Of a DNA stretch of 64,000 bases, positions 47,693 through 58,210 are shown piece after piece; the stretch's first letter is position 1; every line of letters begins with the position of its first letter. The translations under genes were made by a program, and so were the position numbers. The stretch is from Deroplatys truncata. Its lineage: Eukaryota; Arthropoda; Insecta; Mantodea; Mantidae. The stretch covers positions 676,171,618 through 676,235,617 of the forward strand of contig CM060990.1 of NCBI GenBank assembly GCA_030765065.1, read 5' to 3'. The notes under the pieces were generated by a model that searched no databases, was not told the DNA's origin, and saw nothing but the letters and a program-made list of their open reading frames with translations.

Positions 47693-47841
47693 GTCCCGGA
47701 TGAGCCAATTGTTTTAACGATAATCCTGCCGCTAGGGGCGCTGGTGTCGCTAGTGTCGGTGCGTGCGACGGCGGCGGCGGTAAGTTTGAAAAGCGCCCTG
47801 AGCGGTAGGATTATCGTTATTGCAATTGGTTCATCCGGGAC
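47693..47841. mobile_element. 149-bp hairpin MITE between satellite and palindrome
   Basis: The ends are an imperfect inverted repeat of about 50 bp: GTCCCGGATGAGCCAATTG at the left, and the complement of GTCCCGGATGAACCAATTG at the right. Both continue through TAACGATAATCCT and CCGCT..GGGCGCT. The central ~45 bp is GC-rich (CGACGGCGGCGGCGG). It is placed exactly at the end of the GTA satellite. No clear target duplication was identified, so the superfamily is open. Confidence 0.7.
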
Positions 47842-48067
47842 GAGTTGAAAGAATTGAGGATTAGGGTAAGGTGAAGGAAGAAGAGGAAGTGACGTGGAGT
47901 GTTTTGATTGGTTCGTTAATTTGGGTGGAAGATGAAGGAAGGAAGATGGAAGAGTATGGAGGTCGCGTGATGGAGAGGAGCTGGGTGGCGAGGTGTTGTC
48001 TGTGCGGAGGACGGGACTGAAAGAGGGAAAATATGGGGGAGCGAGGGATAAAAAGTGTAACAGAAAG

Positions 48068-48170
48068 TGACGTGTGAAGTTGTGATTGGTGGGAATAAGA
48101 AGTGATGTTATTGGTGGAAAGGAGCAAATGAAGGTTGTTGATTGGTAAGAATAAGAGAGATTATGATTGG
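48068..48170 (+). promoter_or_regulatory. CCAAT cluster 1 with TGACGTG site
   Basis: TGACGTG (48068-48074; ATF/CRE-like) is followed by four ATTGG motifs at 48085, 48110, 48141 and 48166, all in one orientation, spaced 25, 31 and 25 bp. ATTGG is the complement of CCAAT, the core bound by NF-Y. Binding is inference. Confidence 0.5.
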
Positions 48171-49141
48171 TGGAAAGAAAAAGGAGTGGGGTATGTTGGA
48201 GGTGATGGGAAAGGTAAGTTTTGCTAGCAACAGGATTTGCAAAAGCCTGTCGTGAACTGATCAGCAATTTTTTTTGAACGTTGGATGGTAGTTTTCTTGA
48301 GTGGATAGAGAGATGGGGCGATATGAGATGCGGTGGCGAAAATGGGAACTAAACAAGGTGGTTGAGACAAGAGGTTTAAGGACGAGGAAATTTGGAGGTT
48401 AGTGGTGAACATGGCGGTCGCAAGAGGTGGGGGGGGGGGGGTAAGGAGACGCGGTGGTGAGAATGGGAACTAAAAGAAGATGGCGGTAGCAAGAGGTTAG
48501 AAGAGTAGATTTTGAGGTTAAAATAGCGGGAACTAAAAATGGCGGAGGGTCTGCGACAAGGAGATGCGGTGAGAACTAAACAAGATGGCGGTCGCAAGAG
48601 GAGGGTAAGGAGATTTGAGGTTACAGTACCAAAACACGAAAGGATATATTCCTACGCCAAGCAGGTCCGAAAAATAATTATGCGTGTGGTACTTACCTGT
48701 TACCGGTGTGGATGCGTCACCAAAAGCGCGGCACGCGAGGCGGAAAAATAAAAGCAAACTGTTTTTGAAAATGCTTAACCAGCTTTAAGATCAACCAACA
48801 TCACTACGCACTGATATACCTAGGTTTTTAAACGGTACAGACACCCTTTGCAGAGGCGTAATTTAACTATACCAAAACCTGGTACTGGACCATCGTGATG
48901 GTCGCTAGCGTACGTAGGAGCAGGGTTCTCATAGCCGGTCGAAAGCGGTCAAAAACGTGTACGACGTAGGTGTTGACAGTAGCTGCTGTCGAGTCAACCG
49001 TCGAGGTGTGAATAAACAAGATCTGTTCTCGCCGGCAATTTGGTTCGGAGATGTGAGCAGCGGCGAAGTGTTGTCTGTGCGGAGGTCGGGACTGAAAGAG
49101 GGAAAAGATGGGGAGCGAGGGATAAAAAGTGTAACAGAAAG

Positions 49142-49244
49142 TGACGTGTGAAGTTGTGATTGGTGGGAATAAGAAGTGATGTTATTGGTGGAAAGGAGCA
49201 AATGAAGGTTGTTGATTGGTAAGAATAAGAGAGATTATGATTGG
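49142..49244 (+). promoter_or_regulatory. CCAAT cluster 2
   Basis: ATTGG at 49159, 49184, 49215 and 49240: the same 25/31/25 spacing and the same TGACGTG upstream. Confidence 0.5.
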
Positions 49245-49694
49245 TGGAAAGAAAAAGGAGTGGGGTATGTTGGAGGTGATGGGAAAGGTAAGTTTTGCTA
49301 GCAACAGGATTTGCAAAAGCCTGTCGTGAACTGATCAGCAATTTTTTGAACGTTGGATGGTAGTTTTCTTGAGTGGATAGAGAGATGTGGCGATATGAGA
49401 TGCGGTGGCAAAAATGGGAACTAAACAAGGTAGTTGAGACAAGAGGTTTAAGGACGAGGAAATTTGGAGGTTAGTGGTGAACATGGCGGTCGCAAGAGGT
49501 GGGGGTAAGGAGACGCGGTGGTGAGAATGGGAACTAAAAGAAGATGGCGGTAGCAAGAGGTTAGAAGAGTAGATTTTGAGGTTAAAATAGCGGGAACTAA
49601 AAATGGCGGAGGGTCTGCGACAAGGAGATGCGGTGAGAACTAAACAAGATGGCGGACGCAAGAGGAGGGTAAGGAGATTAAGTGTAACAGAAAG

Positions 49695-49797
49695 TGACGT
49701 GTGAAGTTGTGATTGGTAGGAATAAGAAGTGATGTTATTGGTGGAAAGGAGCAAATGAAGGTTGTTGATTGGTAAGAATAAGAGAGATTATGATTGG
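49695..49797 (+). promoter_or_regulatory. CCAAT cluster 3
   Basis: ATTGG at 49712, 49737, 49768 and 49793, with TGACGTG upstream. This unit lacks the 520-bp insert before it. Confidence 0.5.
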
Positions 49798-50759
49798 TGG
49801 AAAGAAAAAGGAGTGGGGTATGTTGGAGGTGATGGGAAAGGTAAGTTTTGCTAGCAACAGGATTTGCAAAAGCCTGTCGTGAACTGATCAGCAATTTTTT
49901 GAACGTTGGATGGTAGTTTTCTTGAGTGGATAGAGAGATGTGGCGATATGAGATGCGGTGGCGAAAATGGGAACTAAACAAGGTAGTTGAGACAAGAGGT
50001 TTAAGGACGAGGAAATTTGGAGGTTAGTGGTGAACATGGCGGTCGCAAGAGGTGGGGGGTAAGGAGACGCGGTGGTGAGAATGGGAACTAAAAGAAGATG
50101 GCGGTAGCAAGAGGTTAGAAGAGTAGATTTTGAGGTTAAAATAGCGGGAACTAAAAATGGCGGAGGGTCTGCGACAAGGAGATGCGGTGAGAACTAAACA
50201 AGATGGCGGACGCAAGAGGAGGGTAAGGAGATTTGAGGTTACAGTACCAAAACACGAAAGGATATATTCCTACGCCAAGCAGGTCCGAAAAATAATTATG
50301 CGTGTGGTACTTACCTGTTACCGGTGTGGATGCGTCACCAAAAGCGCGGCACGCGAGGCGGAAAAATAAAAGCAAACTGTTTTTGAAAATGCTTAACCAG
50401 CTTTAAGATCAACCAACATCACTACGCACTGATATACCTAGGTTTTTAAACGGTACAGACACCCTTTGCAGAGGCGTAATTTAACTATACCAAAACCTGG
50501 TACTGGACCATCGTGATGGTCGCTAGCGTACGTAGGAGCAGGGTTCTCATAGCCGGTCGAAAGCGGTCAAAAACGTGTACGACGTAGGTGTTGACAGTAG
50601 CTGCTGTCGAGTCAACCGTCGAGGTGTGAATAAACAAGATCTGTTCTCGCCGGCAATTTGGTTCGGAGATGTGAGCAGCGGCGAGGTGTTGTCTGTGCGG
50701 AGGTCGGGACTGAAAGAGGGAAAAGATGGGGAGCGAGGGATAAAAAGTGTAACAGAAAG

Positions 50760-50862
50760 TGACGTGTGAAGTTGTGATTGGTGGGAATAAGAAGTGATTT
50801 TATTGGTGGAAAGGAGCAAATGAAAGTTGTTGATTGGTAAGAATAAGAGAGGTTATGATTGG
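50760..50862 (+). promoter_or_regulatory. CCAAT cluster 4
   Basis: ATTGG at 50777, 50802, 50833 and 50858, with TGACGTG upstream. Confidence 0.5.
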
Positions 50863-52057
50863 TGGAAAGAAAAAGGAGTGGGGTATGTTGGAGGTGATGG
50901 GAAAGGTAAGTTTTGCTAGCAACAGGATTTGCAAAAGCCTGTCGAGAACTGATCAGCAATTTTTTGAACGTTGGATGGTAGTTTTGTTGAGTGGATAGAG
51001 AGATGGGGCGATATGAGATGCGGTGGCGAAAATGGGAACTAAACAAGATGGTTGAGACAAGAGGTTTAAGGACGAGGAAATTTGGAGGTTAGTGGTGAAC
51101 ATGGCGGTCGCAAGAGGTGGGGGCAAAGAGACGCGGTGGTGAGAATGGGAACTAAAAGAAGATGGCGGTAGCAAGAGCTTAGAAGAGTAGATTTTGAGGT
51201 TAAAATAGTGGGAACTAAAAATGGCGGAGGGTTGGCGACAAGGAGATGCGGTGAGAACTAAACAAGATGGCGGACGCAAGAGGAGGGTAAGGAGATTTGA
51301 GGTTAAGATTTTTAGGTTAAAACAGGGCGTAAGCATGGGAACGAAATCCAAGATGGCGAAGGCAATGGCGTGGACGAGGAGATGTGAGGTGCGGTGGCGA
51401 AAATGGGAACTAAACAAGATGACGAAGACAAAAAGTGTAAGGACGAGGAGATTTCGAGGTTAGTGGTGAACATGGCGGTCGCAAGAGGTGGTGGGCAAGG
51501 AGACTTGAGGTTAAGATTTTTAGGTTAAAACAGGACGTAAGAAGGGGAACTAAATCCAAGATGGCGGAGGCAAGGGTGGGACGAGGAGATGTGAGGCGCG
51601 GTGGTAAAAATGGGAACTAAATAAGATAGCGGAGGCATGAAGTTGAGGTTAAAAATTGAGGTAAACGTGGAGAGCTTAAACTAAGATGGCGGTGGCGTGG
51701 TGGTGAAAATGGGAACTAAACAAGATGGCGGAGGCAAGAAGTGGAGGGACGAAGAGGTTTGAGGTTATGGTCAACATGCGAAAGATGTCGAACGCAACAG
51801 ATGGTGACGAGGAGATAGAATTGAGAATTAGGGAAAGATGAAGGAAAACAGGAAGTGACGTGGAGTGTTTTGATTGGTAAAAATAAGACGAAATGTGATT
51901 GGTGCGTTAATTCGGGTGGAAGATGAAGGAAGGAAGATAAAAGAGTATGGAGGACACGTGATGGAGTGGAGCGGAGCGGCGAGGTGTTGTCTGTGCGGAA
52001 GTTGGGACTGAAAGAGGGAAAAGATGGCGAACGAGGGATAAAAAGTATAACAGAAAG

Positions 52058-52160
52058 TGACGTGTGAAGTTGTGATTGGTGGGAATAAGAAGTGATGTTA
52101 TTGGTGGAAAGGAACAACTGAAAGTTGTTGATTGGTAAGAATAAGAGAGATTGTGATTGG
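52058..52160 (+). promoter_or_regulatory. CCAAT cluster 5
   Basis: ATTGG at 52075, 52100, 52131 and 52156, with TGACGTG upstream. Two or three additional ATTGG motifs lie about 200 bp before it (51870-51905). It is the innermost cluster; 306-bp repeats follow. Confidence 0.5.
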
Positions 52161-52260
52161 TGGAAAGAAAAAGGTGTGGGAGTGGGGTATGTTGGAGGTG
52201 ATGGGAAAGGTAAGTTTTGCTACCAACAAGATTTGCAAAAGCCTCTCCAGAACTCATCAG

Positions 52261-52440
52261 CAATTTCAGCAGACGATGTGCGTGGCGATAGGCCCGCTGC
52301 GATGAAAGAGCTGCAAACTGCGCGATAACTTGAAAAATATTGCCCGCCGTGACGCATTGCGCGCGCGCGTTTACCGTAAACCGTTACAGTTTGCCATACT
52401 TATATTATCCGTCTTTCTTTTTTCTTTTTCTTTTTTTTAC
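52261..52440. other. GC-rich junction between repeat classes
   Basis: Includes GACGCATTGCGCGCGCGCG and the dyad GTTTACCGTAAAC. It separates the CCAAT units from the 306-bp repeats in the left arm, with a mirror at 59705-59885. Confidence 0.5.
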
Positions 52441-53934
52441 GTTTGTTTTTTAAAAAAAATAATTAGTTTTTCGGGGGTTTTCTCTGGTTGGTAGACGAAT
52501 GCAAGCTCTTTCTGCTTTTTCACAGGTTTTCCCTGGTTGGTAGGCGTTTGCTGTAGTGGTTGACGAAGCCCTTTCTAATTTTCGAGGTTTTTTGAGGTTT
52601 TTCGTGGTTGTCCCTGCCGGTAGGCAAATGATGAAGTTTTTGCTTGTCAGCGCACGGATACTAGGCACATACTCGCACACACACACACACACGTTGCAGT
52701 TGTCATACTTATATTATTCGTCTTTTTCTTTTTTTCTTTTTGTTTTTTCGTTTTTTAAAAAATAACTAGTTTTTGGAGGTTTTCTGCGGTTGGTAAACGA
52801 ATGCAAGCTCTTTCTGCTTTTCCATAGGTTTTCCCTGGTTGGTAGGCGTTTTCTGTACTGGTTGACGAAGGCGTTTCTAATTTTCGAGGTTTTCTCAGGT
52901 TTTTTTTAGCGGTTGGCCCTGCCCGGTAGGCAAATGATGAAGTTTTACCTTGTGGGCGCACGGATACTAGGCACGTACTCGCGCACACACACACACACAC
53001 ACACACACAAACGTTGCAGTTGCCATACTTATATTATTCGACTTTTCCTTTTTTTTTTTTAAAATAACTAGTTTTTTTTGGGGAGTTTTCTGCGGTTGGT
53101 AAACGAATGCAAGCTCTTTCTGCTCTTTCATAGGTTTTCCCTGGTTGGTAGGCGTTTTCTGTACTGGTTGACGAAGGCGTTTCTAATTTTCGAGGTTTTC
53201 TCAGGTTTTTTTTAGCGGTTGTCCCTGCCCGGTAGGCAAATGATGAAGTTTTACCTTGTCGGCGCACGGATACTAGGCACATACTCGCGCGCACACACAC
53301 ACACCCGTTGCAGCTGCCATACTTATATTATTCGTCTTTTCTTTTTTTAAAAAAAATAACTAGTTTTTTGGAGGTTTTCTGCGGGTGGTAAACGAATGCA
53401 AGTGCTTTCTGCTTTTTCATAGGTTTTCCCTGGTTGGTAGGCGTTTTCTGTAGTGGTTGACGAAGCCGTTTCTAATTTTCGAGGTTTTTTCAAGTTTTTT
53501 TTTTAGTGGTTGTCCCTGTTCGGTAGGCAGATGATAAAGTTTTTCTATAATGTCGTCGTTTTGGCTTGTGGCGCACGGATCCTAGGCACATACTCGCACA
53601 CACACACACACCCGTTGCAGCTGCCATACTTATATTATTCGTCTTTTCTTTTTTAAAAAAATAACTAGTTTTTTTGGAGGTTTTCTGCGGTTGGTAAACG
53701 AATGCAAGTGCTTTCTGCTTTTTCATAGGTTTTCCCTGGTTGGTAGGCGTTTTCTGTAGTGGTTGACGAAGCCGTTTCTAATTTTCCAGGTTTTCTCAGG
53801 GTTTTTAGTGGTTGACCCTGTCCGGTAGGCAGATGAAAAAGTTTTTGTATAATGGCGTCGTTTTGGCTTGTGGCGCACGGATACTAGGCACATACTCGCA
53901 CACACACACACAGACACGCACACGGACATGTTTC
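52441..53934 (-). repeat. 306-bp tandem repeats with CA tract, left arm
   Basis: The phrase CGCACGGATACTAGGCACAT recurs at 52651, 52957, 53263, 53572 and 53874 (steps of 306, 306, 309 and 302 bp). A sixth stands apart at 54412. Each unit has a CA run, an A/T homopolymer section (ATAACTAGTTTTT) and three versions of a CCTACCAACCAGGGAAAACC-type motif (minus strand). Minus-strand frames of 68-88 codons (for example 53300-53034) persist in all five units, with the shared phrase NAYQPGKTYE, but homopolymer shifts break them. Confidence 0.85.
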
Positions 53935-54280
53935 CAAAAATGCTTTTTTTTTAGGATTCAGGAGGTCTCAAAACGTGCATTTCCAGTGAAATCTCGGTAT
54001 CGAATTTTTGGGTGGAATGCAATACTTCCCCTACTCACTATACGTAGTAGAGAAAGTAAAAAGTATAAGTATTGGAAAATTTAAGGAAATAGCAAGCAAT
54101 ATCTCGAAAACGGTTCACTCGACAAAAGAAATGTATATGACAAAAGTTGTGTATTTTAACGCGATCTACATTTTTTGTGTAGTAAAATTTTGTCTATATC
54201 ATGACATTATCTTAAACATATGATATTTTTATCAAAATCGTCATAGCCATTTTTGAGAAAATTAAAAAAGTGTACTATCT
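53935..54280 (+). repeat. RepA fragment in left arm
   Basis: Carries TAGGATTCAGGAGGTCTCAA, TACGTAGTAGAGAAAGTAAA, AGTATAAGTATTGGAAAATT and AATATCTCGAAAACGG. Compared with 14985-15580 the two ends are joined in the opposite order, so two copies abut. Mirror at about 57865-58210. Confidence 0.65.
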
Positions 54281-54469
54281 TGTTTTCATGGGTTTTGCAG
54301 GTCGGTAAGCGTTAGAATACTCTTAGAGCTTTTTTCAGGTTTTTTCGCGTTTTCCCTGTCCGGTAGGCAGATGATAAAGTTTTTCTATAATGTCATCGTT
54401 TTGGCTTGTGGCGCACGGACACTAGGCACATACTCGCACACACACACACAAACACACACACACACACAC

Positions 54470-55620
54470 ACTAAAATAGTAGCGTATAAAAAAATTTAAC
54501 AAACCGTAGATTTTCAAGAAAATTCCCACACCGCAAACTACCCGTTTAGCGGGAGAAAGTTCATTATTTTTATTGCTTTAAAAATGGCTCTAACCCCTTT
54601 TGATTACGGTACGGTATGTTTAAGATATCTGCATGACAAATAAAATGTATAACTTCAATTTTCTGGGAATTGCTGTGAAGTAGTCTCATTGTGAATGTCT
54701 TTTGTACAACTGTTAAACCGTAGGAAACGAAGCCTTACTGTACAAGGACGTTAAAGCACACAATTTATGTGTATTATTATTATTTTTATTATTATTATTA
54801 TTATTATTACTTTGTGGCGTTGTCTATTTACAAAGTTTGCATGTTGATTTTAATGTTTAAAAGCTTTAGACCTTTGTCACTAAAACTCGTCATTCTTTTA
54901 ACTTTTCTTTTTTCATTTTCATACAAAGAGAACGGAATTTCACAAGTGAAACAGCACTGTAATAACGATACCAACAAACTAATTATTATTCACCCACTGA
55001 AACACATAAAAACAATAAGTAATAATCACAGACCCAGTTTGTGGGTATTTAAATGAAACATATGCACAATACAATGCATCCAAATATTCAATATTGAGAT
55101 TTCACTGGAAAACTAAATACTTGTTTTGAGGTCCCCTGAATAAAAACATTTTTAGAAAATTCTGTGTGTATGTGTCAGAGCAGCATAACTCAAAAATGAA
55201 AAGTCGGATAAATACTAAACTTGGTATTTAGGTTGAGTACCTTCCAAAGATACGACACAGAGAGTTTCAAGAAAACCCCTCCACCCCAAACTACCCTTTA
55301 CATGAACTATTTTCCGAAATGTTTTATTTTCTAAAATTTGTCTCTGACGATTTTAATTACAACACCATATATTAAAGACATTTATAAAAAAATTAAAATG
55401 TATATCTTGAATTTTGTGGAAATAGCCTGTGAAGGCCTCTTGATTCGGAAGAAATTTTCTATGATCTTGTATAACTGCTAAGGTTTGAGAAAAAACATAC
55501 AATACAAAAAATTTAGATCTCTTTTAAAAACACACACAATTTATTTGAAATAACGTTTTTGTGACGTCAGCCATTTCCGAGATATTTGTTATAAATGTTT
55601 CGAATTGTACAATGCTTAGC
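54470..55620. repeat. RepA-related block with (TTA)n, left arm
   Basis: Contains RepA landmarks (GGGAATTGCTGTGAAG, TTGGTATTTAGGTTGAGTAC, CCACCCCAAACTACCCTTTA, ATTTCCGAGATATTTG) from two fragments in different orders. A TTA microsatellite lies at 54773-54809. Mirror at 56525-57675, with the AAT run at 57336-57372. Confidence 0.65.
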
Positions 55621-55625
55621 CATTC

Positions 55626-56511
55626 TACTTCACTTCTTTCAAACTGCTTAAAAATCATATAAATGAATGTATCACCTCATAATAAGCCTCTATATACGAA
55701 AAATGCTGAGTATTCAAAAAGTCAAGAAATTCGATTTTCTAGCCCCTAGTGAGTGTAAAATCGCGTTTACTTCACTTCTTTCAAACTGCTTCTACCCTTT
55801 ACATGAACTATTTTCCGAAATGTTTTATTTTCTAAAACTGTCTCTGACGAACCGTTTACTACGGGCGTTTGCTCTTGGCACAGGGTTTTTATAAGCTCGC
55901 TTTTCAAAAACGCTGTTTCATTATGCGCGTCGAGTTAAATGCCTCGTTTCGCAACAAAATTGTTACGTTTGTAAAAACAACGCTTACATTCTGTCACTAT
56001 CCACCACTGCACGACCACCACTGCAATAAGGCTGCATAAACGCTGACGAGTTTCCTTTTCTCACGCTGGTTTTACACACGTCGGCATACTTCCTTGTGCA
56101 GTGCTGCGCATGGGAAATGACAAGCAAGCAAGCAGCGTTTTAACGTTTATGTACACTCGCGTCAGTACAATTTTTTAAAACTAACAGCGCCGTGTGTGGT
56201 GTTTTTTGTGTTGTGCAGTGCATACGTGTTATGTAAAATGCGAGAAATAAAAAGAAGCAGCAGATACTTCCTTTCTAAGGAGTAACACCAACTGTTGAAT
56301 GAAAATTCCCAAGTGTTAACGTTCGTATCTCCTCTAACCTCTGTCTCTTATAGGTGAGTACGAAAGTTTATTTTCATATCCACTTATTTTTAATCCGGAT
56401 AAACTTTTCGGGGAATGGTTGCATCCGAAGGGACGCTATACACTGGCCTTAAAATTCTAAATTCTTTCCAACAACATGGCGGGGCAAGAACTGAAAAGCG
56501 ACATGCTTTTA
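55626..56511. other. Palindrome spacer with rearranged arm fragments
   Basis: About 0.9 kb between the arms. Its left part repeats arm pieces: 55769-55791 copies 55627-55649, and directly after it 55792-55850 copies 55291-55350 from inside the arm with a one-base deletion. The rest is unrelated to the arms apart from a RepB-like end near 56380-56470 (GGATAAACTTTTCG, CACTGGCCTTAAAATTC). No gene recognised. Confidence 0.75.
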
Positions 56512-56524
56512 AAAAGAATGCTAA

Positions 56525-57328
56525 GCATTGTACAATTCGAACCATTTATAACAAATATCTCGGAAATGGCTGACGTCACAAAAACGTTATTTCAAATAAA
56601 TTGTGTGTGTTTTTAAAAGAGATCTAAATTTTTTGTATTGTATGTTTTTTCTCAAACCTTAGCAGTTATACAAGATCATAGAAAATTTCTTCCGAATCAA
56701 GAGGCCTTCACAGGCTATTTCCACAAAATTCAAGATATACATTTTATTTTTCATATAAATGTCTTTAATATATGGTGTTGTAATTAAAATCGTCAGAGAC
56801 AAATTTTAGAAAATAAAACATTTCGGAAAATAGTTCATGTAAAGGGTAGTTTGGGGTGGAGGGTTTTCTTGAAACTCTCTGTGTCGTATCTTTGGAAGGT
56901 ACTCAACCTAAATACCAAGTTTAGTATTTATCCGACTTTTCATTTTTGAGTTATGCTGCTCTGACACATACACACAGAATTTTCTAAAAATGTTTTTATT
57001 CAGGGGATCTCAAAACAAGTATTTAGTTTTCCAGTGAAATCTCAATATTGAATATTTGGATGCATTGTATTGTGCATATGTTTCATTTAAATACCCACAA
57101 ACTGGGTCTGTGATTATTACTTATTGTTTTTATGTGTTTCAGTGGGTGAATAATAATTAGTTTGTTGGTATCGTTATTACAGTGCTGTTTCACTTGTGAA
57201 ATTCCGTTCTCTTTGTATGAAAATGAAAAAAGAAAAGTTAAAAGAATGACGAGTTTTAGTGACAAAGGTCTAAAGCTTTTAAACATTAAAATCAACATGC
57301 AAACTTTGTAAATAGACAACGCCACAAA

Positions 57329-57362
<34 letters not shown>

Positions 57363-57675
57363 TAATAATAATACACATAAATTGTGTGCTTTAACGTCCT
57401 TGTACAGTAAGGCTTCGTTTCCTACGGTTTAACAGTTGTACAAAAGACATTCACAATGAGACTACTTCACAGCAATTCCCAGAAAATTGAAGTTATACAT
57501 TTTATTTGTCATGCAGATATCTTAAACATACCGTACCGTAATCAAAAGGGGTTAGAGCCATTTTTAAAGCAATAAAAATAATGAACTTTCTCCCGCTAAA
57601 CGGGTAGTTTGCGGTGTGGGAATTTTCTTGAAAATCTACGGTTTGTTAAATTTTTTTATACGCTACTATTTTAGT
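56525..57675. repeat. RepA-related block with (AAT)n, right arm
   Basis: Mirror of 54470-55620. A few bases differ near 56740-56760 compared with 55385-55400, one of the clearest differences between the arms. Confidence 0.65.
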
Positions 57676-57864
57676 GTGTGTGTGTGTGTGTGTTTGTGTG
57701 TGTGTGTGCGAGTATGTGCCTAGTGTCCGTGCGCCACAAGCCAAAACGATGACATTATAGAAAAACTTTATCATCTGCCTACCGGACAGGGAAAACGCGA
57801 AAAAACCTGAAAAAAGCTCTAAGAGTATTCTAACGCTTACCGACCTGCAAAACCCATGAAAACA

Positions 57865-58210
57865 AGATAGTACACTTTTTTAATTTTCTCAAAAATGGCT
57901 ATGACGATTTTGATAAAAATATCATATGTTTAAGATAATGTCATGATATAGACAAAATTTTACTACACAAAAAATGTAGATCGCGTTAAAATACACAACT
58001 TTTGTCATATACATTTCTTTTGTCGAGTGAACCGTTTTCGAGATATTGCTTGCTATTTCCTTAAATTTTCCAATACTTATACTTTTTACTTTCTCTACTA
58101 CGTATAGTGAGTAGGGGAAGTATTGCATTCCACCCAAAAATTCGATACCGAGATTTCACTGGAAATACACGTTTTGAGACCTCCTGAATCCTAAAAAAAA
58201 AGCATTTTTG
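57865..58210 (-). repeat. RepA fragment in right arm
   Basis: Mirror of 53935-54280, with identical landmarks on the other strand. Confidence 0.65.

Larger units (their letters stand above)
47842..52260 (+). repeat. Tandem promoter-like units, left arm
   Basis: Units of about 550 bp, alternating with a longer form that carries 520 extra bases, give a 1618-bp higher-order period (for example 48533 to 50151). Each basic unit holds a CCAAT cluster, a splice-donor-like GGGAAAGGTAAGTTTTGC, a CAGCAATTTTTTGAACGTTG phrase and about four ATGGCGG motifs, each preceded by GGGAACTAAA or a close variant. The 520-bp insert (48609-49127 and 50226-50746) has two dyads: GACCATCGTGATGGTC (48888-48903) and GTTGAC...GTCAAC (48972-48998). 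Frames here are artefacts. Confidence 0.85.
48145..55625 (+). repeat. Palindrome, left arm (at least 7.48 kb)
   Basis: Positions p in this arm match position about 112145-p in the right arm on the opposite strand, from 48145 (the mirror of the window end) to about 55625. Long stretches translate identically in both arms (for example 51907-52263 with 59883-60239). Differences are single bases and homopolymer lengths, e.g. the G run at 48429-48441 is longer than its mirror near 63705. No recognised gene lies in the arm. The arm may extend further left to the MITE and satellite; their mirror would lie beyond 64000. Confidence 0.95.

Noticed and set aside
47572-48267. 231-codon minus-strand frame with a poly-Leu/Pro tail
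   Set aside because: Runs from the CCAAT repeat unit through the MITE into the GTA satellite; composition is explained by the repeats.
49335-51417. Frames of 113-154 codons repeated in the palindrome arms
   Set aside because: They recur wherever the tandem unit recurs, and different frames of the same unit are equally open; no domain seen.
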